From Hyphomicrobiaceae bacterium (lineage in GTDB: Bacteria > Pseudomonadota > Alphaproteobacteria > Rhizobiales > Hyphomicrobiaceae): a DNA stretch of 64,000 nucleotides. The notes under the pieces are model-generated. The model saw nothing but the letters and a program-made list of their open reading frames with translations, searched no databases and had not been told where the DNA came from. Below, one piece after another: positions 49,818 to 61,192 of the stretch. The DNA is taken from assembly GCA_008933705.1 (NCBI GenBank), contig WBUN01000015.1, positions 22,747 through 86,746 of the forward strand. Direction: 5' to 3'. The position numbers were made by a program, and so were the translations under genes. Within the stretch, counting starts at the first letter, position 1. Every line of letters starts with the position of its first letter.

Positions 49818-50471
49818 ATGACCCAAGGCCTGCAGCTCGTCTATTTCGCCGATCCCATGTGCTCCTGGTGCTACGGGTTCTCCCCCGTCATCGCAGCGCT
49901 GGCCGAGCGCTTCGAGGATCGCCTGCCGCTGCAGATGGTGATGGGCGGCCTGCGCGCCGGCAATACCGAGCCCATGACTGCCAAGGACAAGGACTATATC
50001 CGCAGCGCCTGGACGAAGGTCGGCGCAGCCACCGGGCAGCCGTTCGACATGGCCTTCTTCGACCGCGAGACATTCACCTACGACACGGAGCCCGCCTGCC
50101 GCGCCGTCGTCACCGCGCGCCAGCTCCTGCCCAAGTTCGCGCTCGCCTTCATGGGCCGCATCCAGCGCGCCTTCTACGCCGAGAACCGCGACATGACCGC
50201 GGCGGAGGAGATCGCCGACGTTGCCGAGGAAGCGGGCTTCGATCGCGCGGCGTTTGCGCAGACGTTCGCTGCGCCGGAGACGCACAACAACACGTTCCGC
50301 GATTTTCTGACCGCCCAGGAGCTCGGCATTCGCGGCTTTCCGACCCTGATCGCGGGCAGCAACGAGAAGGGCTACGCGCTGCTGACCAACGGCTATCAGC
50401 CGCTCGAGAACCTGGCCGAGCCGCTGGAGCGCTGGCTGGCGGCCGGCGCGCCGATGAGGGCAGAAGGCTGA
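49818..50471 (+). CDS. DsbA-family thioredoxin-fold protein
   Basis: This is a 217-residue thioredoxin-fold protein with an inserted helical domain. The redox motif is Cys15-Ser-Trp-Cys18 (FADPMCSWCYGFSP), and the cis-Pro loop is in IRGFPTLIAGS. It has no signal peptide, so it is a cytoplasmic DsbA/FrnE-like or HCCA-isomerase-like protein rather than a periplasmic disulfide catalyst. The ATG follows CGGAGGGCGC. Function unknown. Confidence 0.85.
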   Translation: MTQGLQLVYFADPMCSWCYGFSPVIAALAERFEDRLPLQMVMGGLRAGNTEPMTAKDKDYIRSAWTKVGAATGQPFDMAFFDRETFTYDTEPACRAVVTARQLLPKFALAFMGRIQRAFYAENRDMTAAEEIADVAEEAGFDRAAFAQTFAAPETHNNTFRDFLTAQELGIRGFPTLIAGSNEKGYALLTNGYQPLENLAEPLERWLAAGAPMRAEG

Positions 50472-50511
50472 CGGCACAGGTTGTCAGCGTATCGAGGATT
50501 GCCGCTCCCCG

Positions 50512-50919
50512 TCATTCGTCGAAGACGCGAAAGACAGCCGACGCTGTCATGAGCAGCGTCTCGCCGGCGGTCGCCTCGGCGTCCACGAAGGCAAGATTGC
50601 GGGTGAGCTTCCTGATCGTCGGGCGCCCGCTGATCCACGGGCCCGGCGCAACGGCTGCTATGAAGCGGCTGTCGAGCGCGACGGTGGCGCAGCGCCTTTG
50701 CGTCTCGATAACGACGGCGTGCCCGAGGATGGTGTCGAGGAACCCCAACACAGCGCCGCCATGCAGAACGCCGTTCGGGTTGATGTGCCGCGCATCGCTC
50801 TGAAACCCGAACTCCACCCGGCCGGCGGCGTCCCGGCGCCAATAGTAAGGCCCGTTGTGTCCGATGAAGCCCCCAGCGGCAGCAAGGAGCCGAAAGCCCG
50901 CCGGCATCAAGTCAGACAT
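50512..50919 (-). CDS. PaaI-family thioesterase (hotdog fold)
   Basis: This is a 135-residue single hotdog domain. The conserved HINPNGVLHGGAVLGFLDTILGHAV contains the catalytic Asn/His and the helix Asp typical of PaaI (4HBT) acyl-CoA thioesterases. The sheet follows (TVALDSRFIAAV). The ATG at 50919 has CAGGA upstream. The acyl substrate is not deducible. It converges with the DsbA-like gene. Confidence 0.88.
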   Translation of the reverse strand: MSDLMPAGFRLLAAAGGFIGHNGPYYWRRDAAGRVEFGFQSDARHINPNGVLHGGAVLGFLDTILGHAVVIETQRRCATVALDSRFIAAVAPGPWISGRPTIRKLTRNLAFVDAEATAGETLLMTASAVFRVFDE

Positions 50920-50990
50920 TCCTGGACCAGCCCCTCGTCTCCACGCGTATACGCGAATGCCACGACTTCGCCACCGGCGCAATGACCACG

Positions 50991-51084
50991 CTGAAAATCA
51001 TAGGAATCGGGTGTCCACTTTGAATCCGAAGCTCGCGACCATGGGCGCCTCGAAGGTGGGCGAACTTCGGATTCGGGACACGAG
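50991..51084 (+). repeat. dispersed ~95-bp hairpin repeat, copy 2
   Basis: It begins CTGAAAATCATAGGAATC and ends GGGCGAACTTCGGATTCGGG plus ACACGAG, in the same orientation as copy 1 at 45123-45217 and one base shorter. GTGTCC and TGAATCCGAAG pair with CTTCGGATTCGGGACAC at the other end. It lies in the gap before a small membrane-protein gene. Confidence 0.85.
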
Positions 51085-51184
51085 ACGTTCAGGCCCGGAG
51101 CCGATCGCCGCACGGCTTGTGGAAACAAGATCGGCAGCTTACAGTCCATCATTATTTTGCGCGATGCTGTAGGGGAGATGCGAC

Positions 51185-51493
51185 ATGGTTCTGTGGCGCG
51201 GTTGGGGCATCATCATCACGCTGTTGCTGGCAGTGGCGGGCGCATTCGCCGGCTCGTACCTCGGCCATCAGTATGGAGACACGGGGACGGGATTTCCCCA
51301 GTACGGCTCCGCAATCGCTCTCGTGATCACGGCGGTCATCAACTGGTTCGTCGGCACCGCCATGAACCGCCCGCAGCGCGAGGCAGGCGCAACCGTCGTG
51401 CCGCATTCCCTGTTCGGCATTCCGATGGAGTGGTGGTCCATCGCCCACCTCCTTGGAGCGGTGGCGTTCGTCATCCTGGCGCGTCCGCTCTGA
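51185..51493 (+). CDS. small integral membrane protein, unknown
   Basis: This is a 102-residue protein with three predicted spans: IIITLLLAVAGAFAGSYLG, GSAIALVITAVINWFVGTAM and WWSIAHLLGAVAFVIL. A short cytoplasmic or periplasmic loop (NRPQREAGATVVPHSLFGIP) separates the last two. The ATG follows GGGGAGATGC. Family not recognised. Confidence 0.7.
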   Translation: MVLWRGWGIIITLLLAVAGAFAGSYLGHQYGDTGTGFPQYGSAIALVITAVINWFVGTAMNRPQREAGATVVPHSLFGIPMEWWSIAHLLGAVAFVILARPL

Positions 51494-51570
51494 GTTCCAA
51501 GAACGCGGAGTGACATGCTGGCCGCCTCCGCGGAGAGGTCGCCGGGGCCAGGCGTGCGATCTGCGCGCCG

Positions 51571-52584
51571 CTATCGGGGGCCCAGCATCTGCCGCCGCTT
51601 GCTCCAGCGGCGGACGATCTCCGCCGCGATCGTCTCCGCCGAGTTGAGCGGCGCATAGGTCCACGTCTCAAGGCGATCGAGCCGCTCAGGCAGCGGCCGC
51701 GTGGCGCCATACCGCCGCAGCGCCTCGTGGAAGCGCGCGAACTTCGCCGATCCGCCCTCGGGCTCGAACACGTACACCGGCCGCCCCGTGGCGCACGGCT
51801 CACCGGTCATGTTCACGGAGTCGGCCGGCGCGATGAAGATGTCGGCATGGGCAAGAAACTGCGGATAGGGGTTCTCGCCCTCTCCCTCCCAGAAGATGCG
51901 CGGCGCCCCTGAGGTTGCTTCCCTCACATACGCCGTGACGCCTGCGGGCGTCCGCCGCGACGGCGTGATCATCAGGCCCGCCCCCAGCCCCGTCAGCGAA
52001 TAGAGTGCAGAGGCCAGCCGCGCCAGACTGGCCGCCGTGTACCTGTAGTCGCCGTTCGGCCCGCCGAGCAATACGGCTACCCTCGGCTGCGGCAGGGCGG
52101 CGATGTCGGGAGGCACATGGGCACGCAGCGCCGCCAGACGCTGCGGAGAGAAGCTGTGCGGTGCCGTGAGCGTGGTAAGGACATTGGGGCCGCGACGGGC
52201 ATCGTGCTCCGGCACCCAGAAGAGGTCGGCAGTGCCGGCGCCGGTCTTGGGATCCAGCAGCACGATCGTATAGGTGGAAAGGCCGGCCAGGCTCTTGAGC
52301 TTGCGGATGTAGGGCGTCGTCAGGCGTCCGATGGCGACCGCGAAATCGGGCCACGGCGGGTGAAACTGGCTGGCGTCCGTACCGAAGCGCTCCCCAGGGT
52401 TGACCGGCCCCCAGGGCGACAGCACCCGCCAGATCCCTGTCGGGTCGACGGGCTTCAGCTCGTAGTCGAGCCCCATGGCATCGAATACGCCGCGACTTTG
52501 CGCATCGTTGCCGGCCTTGCCGTCGCTGATGATCCAGCCGCGGCGGCCCGCGACGGCCGCCAGCCCTTCTGCCATCGCTATCAT
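51571..52584 (-). CDS. ELM1 / mitochondrial-fission-like family protein (copy 2)
   Basis: This ~337-residue second member of the ELM1 family shares WIISDGKAGNDAQSRG, VAVLLGGPNGDYRY and HADIFIAPADSVNMTGEPCA with the family pattern. Compared with copy 1 (2152-3210) the N-terminal half is longer and includes FWVPEHDARRGPNVLTT. It is the more typical bacterial form. ATG at 52584 was chosen; ATG 52575 and TTG 52629 are alternatives. It is divergent from an Lrp-type regulator gene. Function unknown. Confidence 0.8.
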   Translation of the reverse strand: MIAMAEGLAAVAGRRGWIISDGKAGNDAQSRGVFDAMGLDYELKPVDPTGIWRVLSPWGPVNPGERFGTDASQFHPPWPDFAVAIGRLTTPYIRKLKSLAGLSTYTIVLLDPKTGAGTADLFWVPEHDARRGPNVLTTLTAPHSFSPQRLAALRAHVPPDIAALPQPRVAVLLGGPNGDYRYTAASLARLASALYSLTGLGAGLMITPSRRTPAGVTAYVREATSGAPRIFWEGEGENPYPQFLAHADIFIAPADSVNMTGEPCATGRPVYVFEPEGGSAKFARFHEALRRYGATRPLPERLDRLETWTYAPLNSAETIAAEIVRRWSKRRQMLGPR

Positions 52585-52692
52585 CCGGCCCAGCCCAGCG
52601 CCCAATTTTCTGTCGTACGCTTGAAACAAAGTTGCTCGAGGCTGCCATGTGGGTCAGACTCGGGCGCACGTCTCCCGCGGAGTCTTAGTGCC

Positions 52693-53184
52693 ATGCGCGC
52701 TCGCCTCGATGCTACCGATTGGCGCATCCTCAAGGAACTGCAGGCCAACGGCCGCATCACCAACGTGGAGCTGGCCGAGAAGGTCGGCATCTCGCCGCCC
52801 CCCTGCCTCAGGCGCGTCAGGGCGCTGGAACAAGCCGGCATCATCACCGGCTATTATGCCCTGCTCGACGAGAAGGCGATCGGTTTCGCCGTGACTGCCT
52901 TCGCCATGGTCGGCCTGCACAGCCAGGCGGAGAGCGACCTGCGCGCCTTCGAGAACCGCGTGCTGTCCTGGCCGCTGGTGCGCGAGTGCTACATGCTCTC
53001 GGGCGAGACCGATTTCCTGCTCAAATGCGTCGCGCCGGACATCACGGCGTTTCAGGACTTCATCATCGACGAGCTGACGGCGACCGCCAACGTTGCAAGC
53101 GTGAAGACGACGCTTGTCATCCGCCGCGTGAAGTTCGAGCCGGGCGTGCCGGTGGCGATCGCGCAGGCGCGCCGCCCGGGCTAA
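52693..53184 (+). CDS. Lrp/AsnC-family transcriptional regulator
   Basis: This is a 163-residue regulator. The N-terminal helix-turn-helix (LDATDWRILKELQANGRITN, then VELAEKVGISPPPCLRRVRAL) precedes the RAM ligand-binding domain (about 70-150; ECYMLSGETDFLLKCVAPD). Members bind amino acids and control their metabolism. The start is ATG 52693; a much longer in-frame extension overlaps the divergent ELM1 gene. The target is not known. Confidence 0.9.
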   Translation: MRARLDATDWRILKELQANGRITNVELAEKVGISPPPCLRRVRALEQAGIITGYYALLDEKAIGFAVTAFAMVGLHSQAESDLRAFENRVLSWPLVRECYMLSGETDFLLKCVAPDITAFQDFIIDELTATANVASVKTTLVIRRVKFEPGVPVAIAQARRPG

Positions 53185-53212
53185 GGCGTCTCATCGCGCA
53201 AACGCGCTCGCA

Positions 53213-53899
53213 TCAGAAGCGCGGCAGGAACGGCAGATCAACCTTGTAGTTCAACCCGACCCGGACGATGTCGGCCGACAGATCGACCTCGCCGCTGTTG
53301 GCGCCAACGTAGTAGTTGCGCCGGTCGCCGTAGTCGAGGTGCTGGTACTCGAGCTTCGCCGACCACTTCGGCGCGATGGCCCACTCGACACCGGCACCCA
53401 CGGTCCAGCCGTAGCGTGTCTTGGTATCCTGATTGATCGTGTTGGCAATGCCTGCCTCCACGCGCGCATAGGTGTATCCGCCGGTCACGTAGATCAGGGT
53501 GCGGTCCATGGCATAGCCGACACGCACGCTGCTCGTGCCGAAATACTTGACGTCGGTGAAGCAGCTTCCGCCGCAGCCGACGCCCGCGAAGTCATCCTTG
53601 AGGCTTGCCAAGGAGAAGTCGCTCGAGAAGCCGTACACGAGAGCGCCGCTTTGCCAGTTGGAGCCCCACGAGACGCCGCCGAAACCGCCATTGACGTCCC
53701 AACCTCCGGTCGCGACGTTGGCGATGCTGTGCTCCGTGTCGCCCCAGGCGTAGCCGCCCTGCACGCCGATGTAGTAGCCGGCCCATGAGAACACCGGCGC
53801 GGGCTGCGCGTACGCAGGGGCGCGCCGTGGCGGGCCGTCGGCAAGGGCGGGCACCGCCAGGAGAGCGCCTGCAGCAAGACCCAACAGCAACCTTCTCAT
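53213..53899 (-). CDS. outer-membrane beta-barrel protein (Omp25/31-like)
   Basis: This is a 228-residue protein with a signal peptide (RRLLLGLAAGALLAVPALA). FSWAGYYIGVQGGYAWGD is the hallmark opening strand of alphaproteobacterial Omp25/Omp31-type barrels. Alternating strands follow, ending in the aromatic C-terminus (LPFLPRF) recognised by the BAM complex. Two Cys (GCGGSC) form a probable loop disulfide. Role: small barrel of the outer membrane, often immunogenic or structural. Confidence 0.9.
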   Translation of the reverse strand: MRRLLLGLAAGALLAVPALADGPPRRAPAYAQPAPVFSWAGYYIGVQGGYAWGDTEHSIANVATGGWDVNGGFGGVSWGSNWQSGALVYGFSSDFSLASLKDDFAGVGCGGSCFTDVKYFGTSSVRVGYAMDRTLIYVTGGYTYARVEAGIANTINQDTKTRYGWTVGAGVEWAIAPKWSAKLEYQHLDYGDRRNYYVGANSGEVDLSADIVRVGLNYKVDLPFLPRF

Positions 53900-54056
53900 C
53901 GACGATCCCCGTGTCTCGCGCGCAACCCCACCCCTTAACGCCGAAGGGGCTGCTCCTTGCGCATGGAAACGTCATACTAGCGGATGATGCGCTGATGGGC
54001 TGTGACCGATTCGCCACGACCAACTGGCTTCGCCGGCCGGTGAACGCCGGCGCCGG

Positions 54057-54530
54057 CTACTTGTACTCGACCTTCAGGATCTCGTAGCTGCGCGAGCCGC
54101 GCGGCGTGGTCACCTCGGCACTGTCGCCCTTGGACTTGCCGATGAGCGCGCGCGCAATCGGCGAGGCGATGGAAATCTTGCCCTCGCGAACGTTGGCCTC
54201 GTGCTCGCCGACGATCTTGTACTTGACCTTGTCCCCGGAATCCTCGTCCTCCAGCGTGACGGTCGCCCCGAACTTGATCGTGGCGCCCGAAAGCTTCGCC
54301 GGATCAATAACCTCCGCGCGCGAAAGCTTGTCCTCCAGGTCGGCGACCTTGGCCTCGTTGAGACCCTGCGCCTCCTTGGCGGCGTGATACTCGGCATTCT
54401 CGGAAAGGTCGCCGTGCTCGCGAGCGTCGGAAATCTGCTGAATGATGCGCGGACGCTCCTCGGCCTTGAGGCGGTGAAGCTCGGCCTCGAGCTTCTGGAA
54501 CCCCTCAACAGTCATAGGCACCTTTTCCAT
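54057..54530 (-). CDS. greA: transcription elongation factor GreA
   Basis: This 157-residue protein has the N-terminal coiled coil ([31 protein letters not shown] with the catalytic acidic tip) and the C-terminal FKBP-like domain ([27 protein letters not shown] block). It stimulates cleavage of backtracked RNA by RNA polymerase. It lies 116 bases after carB on the same strand, perhaps with its own promoter in the gap. Confidence 0.96.
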   Translation of the reverse strand: MEKVPMTVEGFQKLEAELHRLKAEERPRIIQQISDAREHGDLSENAEYHAAKEAQGLNEAKVADLEDKLSRAEVIDPAKLSGATIKFGATVTLEDEDSGDKVKYKIVGEHEANVREGKISIASPIARALIGKSKGDSAEVTTPRGSRSYEILKVEYK

Positions 54531-54646
54531 GGCCTTCGCTCACATTCTCCGGGCCGGCCCCGACCGAAACGCCGGAGCCCTTGTCCAGTTTCACTCACTA
54601 TCTTTGGTTTTGCCAGTGCTTATAGGACCGGCACGGCGAAACATCC

Positions 54647-57928
<3,282 letters not shown>

Positions 57929-58017
57929 GAGGCCGCTTCATATTGCAGCGCAACGGGCTTGGCTATACCCCGGGCGCGACAAGGGGTGCAGAACTGCCGC
58001 CCAGGGCCACTGCCGGC

Positions 58018-59106
58018 CTACTGCTTGCCTCGGCGCATTTTCTCGCACGGGTCCGTCCGGACGTGCCGCGGGGTGAAGAGGATGTAGTCGGCGGCCGGCA
58101 TTCCGGCGCCGTCCACGCGCGCGTACGCTGAGGCGTCGGTCTTGCCCTCCTCCACCTCCACGAGCATCACCGAGAGCACCTTGCGGCCGGGCGCCATTTG
58201 CCGCACGTACCAGGGCACGCCGCGATCGGTGCGCACATGCCCGTTGCCGGCCAGAAGAAAGGCAGCCCCGTGCCTTTCGGCAGCCTTGAGGAGCGCGGCG
58301 GCCAAGTGCGCGTCGCGGTAGCGCTGGGCCAAGTTCATGCCGCCGAAGGCGGATGCCGGCATGGCCCCGCAATGCGACGACACAAGCTCCGTGGTGAGCG
58401 CGTCGACCAAAGGTTGCGGCAGCGCCTCACCCAACGTCACCAGCGCCAGATCGCCCTCCTGCAGGAGCGACCGGTCGCCCCGCGCCAATGCCTTGATCCG
58501 GTCCCGCGGCGGATCGCCGGCAAGGATGGGAAGCTTGGCGCGAAGGGCCGCGTTGTAGAGGGGGTAGAAGATCTCGGCCGCGGGCCAACCGCTCTCCTTC
58601 CAGCCGAGCGCAAGCAAGAGATCCGATGCGGTGAAGAGCCGGCGGCCGCGCGCGGCCTGCTCGTAGAAGTGGGCGACGCGCTCCTGCTGGTCGGCGCGGA
58701 TGTGCTCGAACACGGCGGCCGGGAGCAGGCCTTTGGCAGGCGCGACGCGCTCCATCTGCGGCCGCAGCAGGTCGGCGCGCACCAGATGGTGCTCGGGATT
58801 GTCGTGCGCCTCGCCCAGCAGCACGACGCCGCCGGCGCGGATCGTGCGCCAGATCTCTGCCGTGAGCTGCTGGAGGGGCGTGCGTGTGCAGGGGCCGGTC
58901 TCGACCGCAAGCGGCGTCGTGCCATTCAGCACCTGCCCGAGAAGCGGGTGATGAGGACCGTCAACCCGCCAGTGCGCGTCACGCAGGGCTTCTCCCGAGG
59001 GACGCGAGCACGGGCTAGCCTCTGCAAGAGCCGGCGCGCTGCCGCACAAGAGCACACCCGCAAGCACAACGGCGCTCAACCACCACCGCCGCGCCCTGGA
59101 TCCCAC
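58018..59106 (-). CDS. ChaN-family (Tiki-like, haem-binding uptake) protein located between carA and carB
   Basis: This is a 362-residue exported protein. The leader WWLSAVVLAGVLLCGSAPALA is a signal peptide. The family motif VLLGEAHDNPEHHLVRADLL contains the conserved Glu and His. LAGNGHVRTDRGVPWYV near the end is the second conserved block. ChaN in Campylobacter binds haem dimers; Tiki relatives are proteases, so activity is open. The GTG start at 59106 overlaps the carA stop by one base (TAGTG), implying translational coupling. An open frame continuing upstream lies over carA. Confidence 0.85.
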   Translation of the reverse strand: MGSRARRWWLSAVVLAGVLLCGSAPALAEASPCSRPSGEALRDAHWRVDGPHHPLLGQVLNGTTPLAVETGPCTRTPLQQLTAEIWRTIRAGGVVLLGEAHDNPEHHLVRADLLRPQMERVAPAKGLLPAAVFEHIRADQQERVAHFYEQAARGRRLFTASDLLLALGWKESGWPAAEIFYPLYNAALRAKLPILAGDPPRDRIKALARGDRSLLQEGDLALVTLGEALPQPLVDALTTELVSSHCGAMPASAFGGMNLAQRYRDAHLAAALLKAAERHGAAFLLAGNGHVRTDRGVPWYVRQMAPGRKVLSVMLVEVEEGKTDASAYARVDGAGMPAADYILFTPRHVRTDPCEKMRRGKQ

Positions 59107-60338
59107 TACCGGCGCCCTCGCTCCGGCAGCGGCGGGCGCCCCTTGGTCTTGCGCATCATGTTGACGAAGCGCGTGAAGAGGTAGTGGCTGTCCTCGGGAC
59201 CCGGCGATGCCTCCGGGTGATACTGCACGGAGAACACCGGCTTGCCCTTGATCCTCAGGCCGCAGTTCGAGCCGTCGAACAGCGACACGTGCGTTTCCTC
59301 CGCATCGGCCGGCAGCGTCTCGCGATCCACCGCGAAGCCGTGGTTCATGGAGGTGATCTCGACCTTGCCGGTCGTGAAGTCCTTCACGGGGTGGTTGGCG
59401 CCGTGATGGCCCTGATGCATCTTCCTGGTCTTGGCGCCGAGCGCGAGGCCGAGCATCTGGTGGCCCAGGCAGATGCCGAACACCGGCAAACCCGAGGCGA
59501 TGAGCTTCCTGATCTCGGGCACGGCGTAGACGCCTGTCGCCGCCGGATCGCCCGGCCCGTTGGACAGAAACACGCCGTCCGGCTTGCGCTCCAAGATCTC
59601 CTCGGCGCTGGTCTTGGCCGGCACCACCGTCACCTTGCAGCCGGCGGTCGCGAGACAGCGCAGGATGTTGCGCTTCAGGCCGTAGTCGACGGCGACGACG
59701 TGCAGCTCGGGCTTCTCCTGCCGGCCGTAGCCTTTGCCCCAGATCCAGCGCGTCTCGTCCCAGCCATAGCTCTGGCCCGACGTGACGTCGGGCACGAGGT
59801 CCATGCCGTCGAGACCAGGCCAGGCCTTGGCTTGCGCCTTCAGCTTCTCCAGGTCGAATGCGCCCGAAGGCTCGTGGGCAATGACACCGTTGGGCATCCC
59901 CTTTTCGCGGATGCGCGCGGTCAGCGCCCGCGTGTCGACGCCCGTGATGGCGATGATGCCGCGCGCCTTCAGCCACTTATCGAGCCGCTCGGCCGCACGG
60001 TAATTGGAGGGCTCCGTCACGCCCGCACGCAGCACGCAGCCGCGCACACCCGAGCGCATCGCAAGGTTGGAGGTCTCGCTGTCCTCCTGGTTGGTGCCGA
60101 CGTTGCCGATGTGGGGAAAGGTGAAGGTGATGATCTGCCCGGCGTAGGAGGGGTCGGTGAGGATCTCCTGGTAGCCGGTGATGGCGGTGTTGAAGCACAC
60201 CTCGCCGACCGCCGATCCGGTCGCACCGAGACCCTGGCCTGTGATCACCGTCCCATCCGCCAGCACCAGGCGGCCGGTGTGCGGCGCCTCTGTCCATGGT
60301 TTGGGCCATGGCTTGGGTGTATCGCTGGGCATCGCCAT
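59106..60338 (-). CDS. carA: carbamoyl-phosphate synthase small subunit
   Basis: This is a 410-residue glutamine amidotransferase subunit. The N-terminal CarA domain includes [20 protein letters not shown]. The class I triad is Cys290 (GICLGHQ), His374 and Glu376 (YHPEASPGP). It supplies ammonia to CarB. ATG 60338 has CCGGAGAGC four bases upstream; an in-frame extension of 47 residues is poor. Its stop overlaps the ChaN-family start. Confidence 0.97.
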   Translation of the reverse strand: MAMPSDTPKPWPKPWTEAPHTGRLVLADGTVITGQGLGATGSAVGEVCFNTAITGYQEILTDPSYAGQIITFTFPHIGNVGTNQEDSETSNLAMRSGVRGCVLRAGVTEPSNYRAAERLDKWLKARGIIAITGVDTRALTARIREKGMPNGVIAHEPSGAFDLEKLKAQAKAWPGLDGMDLVPDVTSGQSYGWDETRWIWGKGYGRQEKPELHVVAVDYGLKRNILRCLATAGCKVTVVPAKTSAEEILERKPDGVFLSNGPGDPAATGVYAVPEIRKLIASGLPVFGICLGHQMLGLALGAKTRKMHQGHHGANHPVKDFTTGKVEITSMNHGFAVDRETLPADAEETHVSLFDGSNCGLRIKGKPVFSVQYHPEASPGPEDSHYLFTRFVNMMRKTKGRPPLPERGRR

Positions 60339-60513
60339 GCTCTCCGGGGGTCGGGGGGCGCCCTGCAGCTCCCGCCCGTGAACTTTCACGGTCCTACTAG
60401 GGTATGCCCGCGGTGGGGTCAACGCAGGCAACCGGCGCCAGGCCGGCTTGCGGGCTTGTCGGACCCCCTCGGTGCGCATAAATGAGGCTGCTCAACACGA
60501 GAGGACGCCTCCC

Positions 60514-60981
60514 ATGCGCGACCGGCTCATGCACGAAACCAAGGAAGCCATGAAGGCGCAGAACAAGCGCCGCCTGTCGACCCTGCGCCTCATCAGCGCG
60601 GCATTGAAGGACCGCGACATTGCCGCCCGCGTCGACGAGAAGGGCCAGTCCACGGGCCGCGACAAGATCACGGACCAGGAGTTCCTGGCTCTGCTGCAGA
60701 AGATGATCAAGCAGCGCCGCGATTCGATCGCCGCCTACGAGCAGGCCGGACGCGCCGAGCTGGTGCAGCAGGAGGCCGAGGAGATCGCCGTCATCGAGGA
60801 GTTCCTGCCCAAGCAGATGGGCGAGGCCGAGGTGAAGGCTGCCATCGCCGCCGCCGTGAAGGAGGTCGGTGCCGCGAGCCCGAAGGACATGGGCAAGGTG
60901 ATGGCCGCCCTGAAGGCGCGCTTTACCGGCCAGATGGATTTCGGCAAGGCGAGCGCGCAGGTCAAGGAGCTGCTGAAGTAG
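60514..60981 (+). CDS. GatB/YqeY domain protein
   Basis: This is a 155-residue protein of the YqeY family, related to the tRNA-binding tail domain of GatB. Typical segments are LRLISAALKDRDIAAR, QKMIKQRRDSIAAYEQAGR, EEIAVIEEFLPKQM and DMGKVMAALKARFTGQMDFG. It is thought to influence amidotransferase or tRNA handling, but this is not proved for the free protein. The position between carA and dnaG is conserved in alphaproteobacteria. Confidence 0.93.
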   Translation: MRDRLMHETKEAMKAQNKRRLSTLRLISAALKDRDIAARVDEKGQSTGRDKITDQEFLALLQKMIKQRRDSIAAYEQAGRAELVQQEAEEIAVIEEFLPKQMGEAEVKAAIAAAVKEVGAASPKDMGKVMAALKARFTGQMDFGKASAQVKELLK

Positions 60982-61192
60982 CGCGGCAACGGCCTTCGTC
61001 GCGGGTCGGCCGAGGACCCGGCGCCGCAGGGCTTGGCCGTGCTGCGAACAGGCATGCGCGCTCCGCGCCGAGCCGGTCGCAACTCTTCCTGTGGATATCG
61101 GTAAGCGATTGGTGCTGCGGCGCTCCGGATCGGCAGGGGCTGCGCCGAATCACTTATGTCAGGTGGGGAAAACTGCCAGCGATTCGGAACCC

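Noticed and set aside
58018..59976. 652-residue minus-strand frame as a long ChaN-family protein
   Set aside because: The region beyond 59106 lies on top of carA in another frame; the signal peptide defines the start at 59106.
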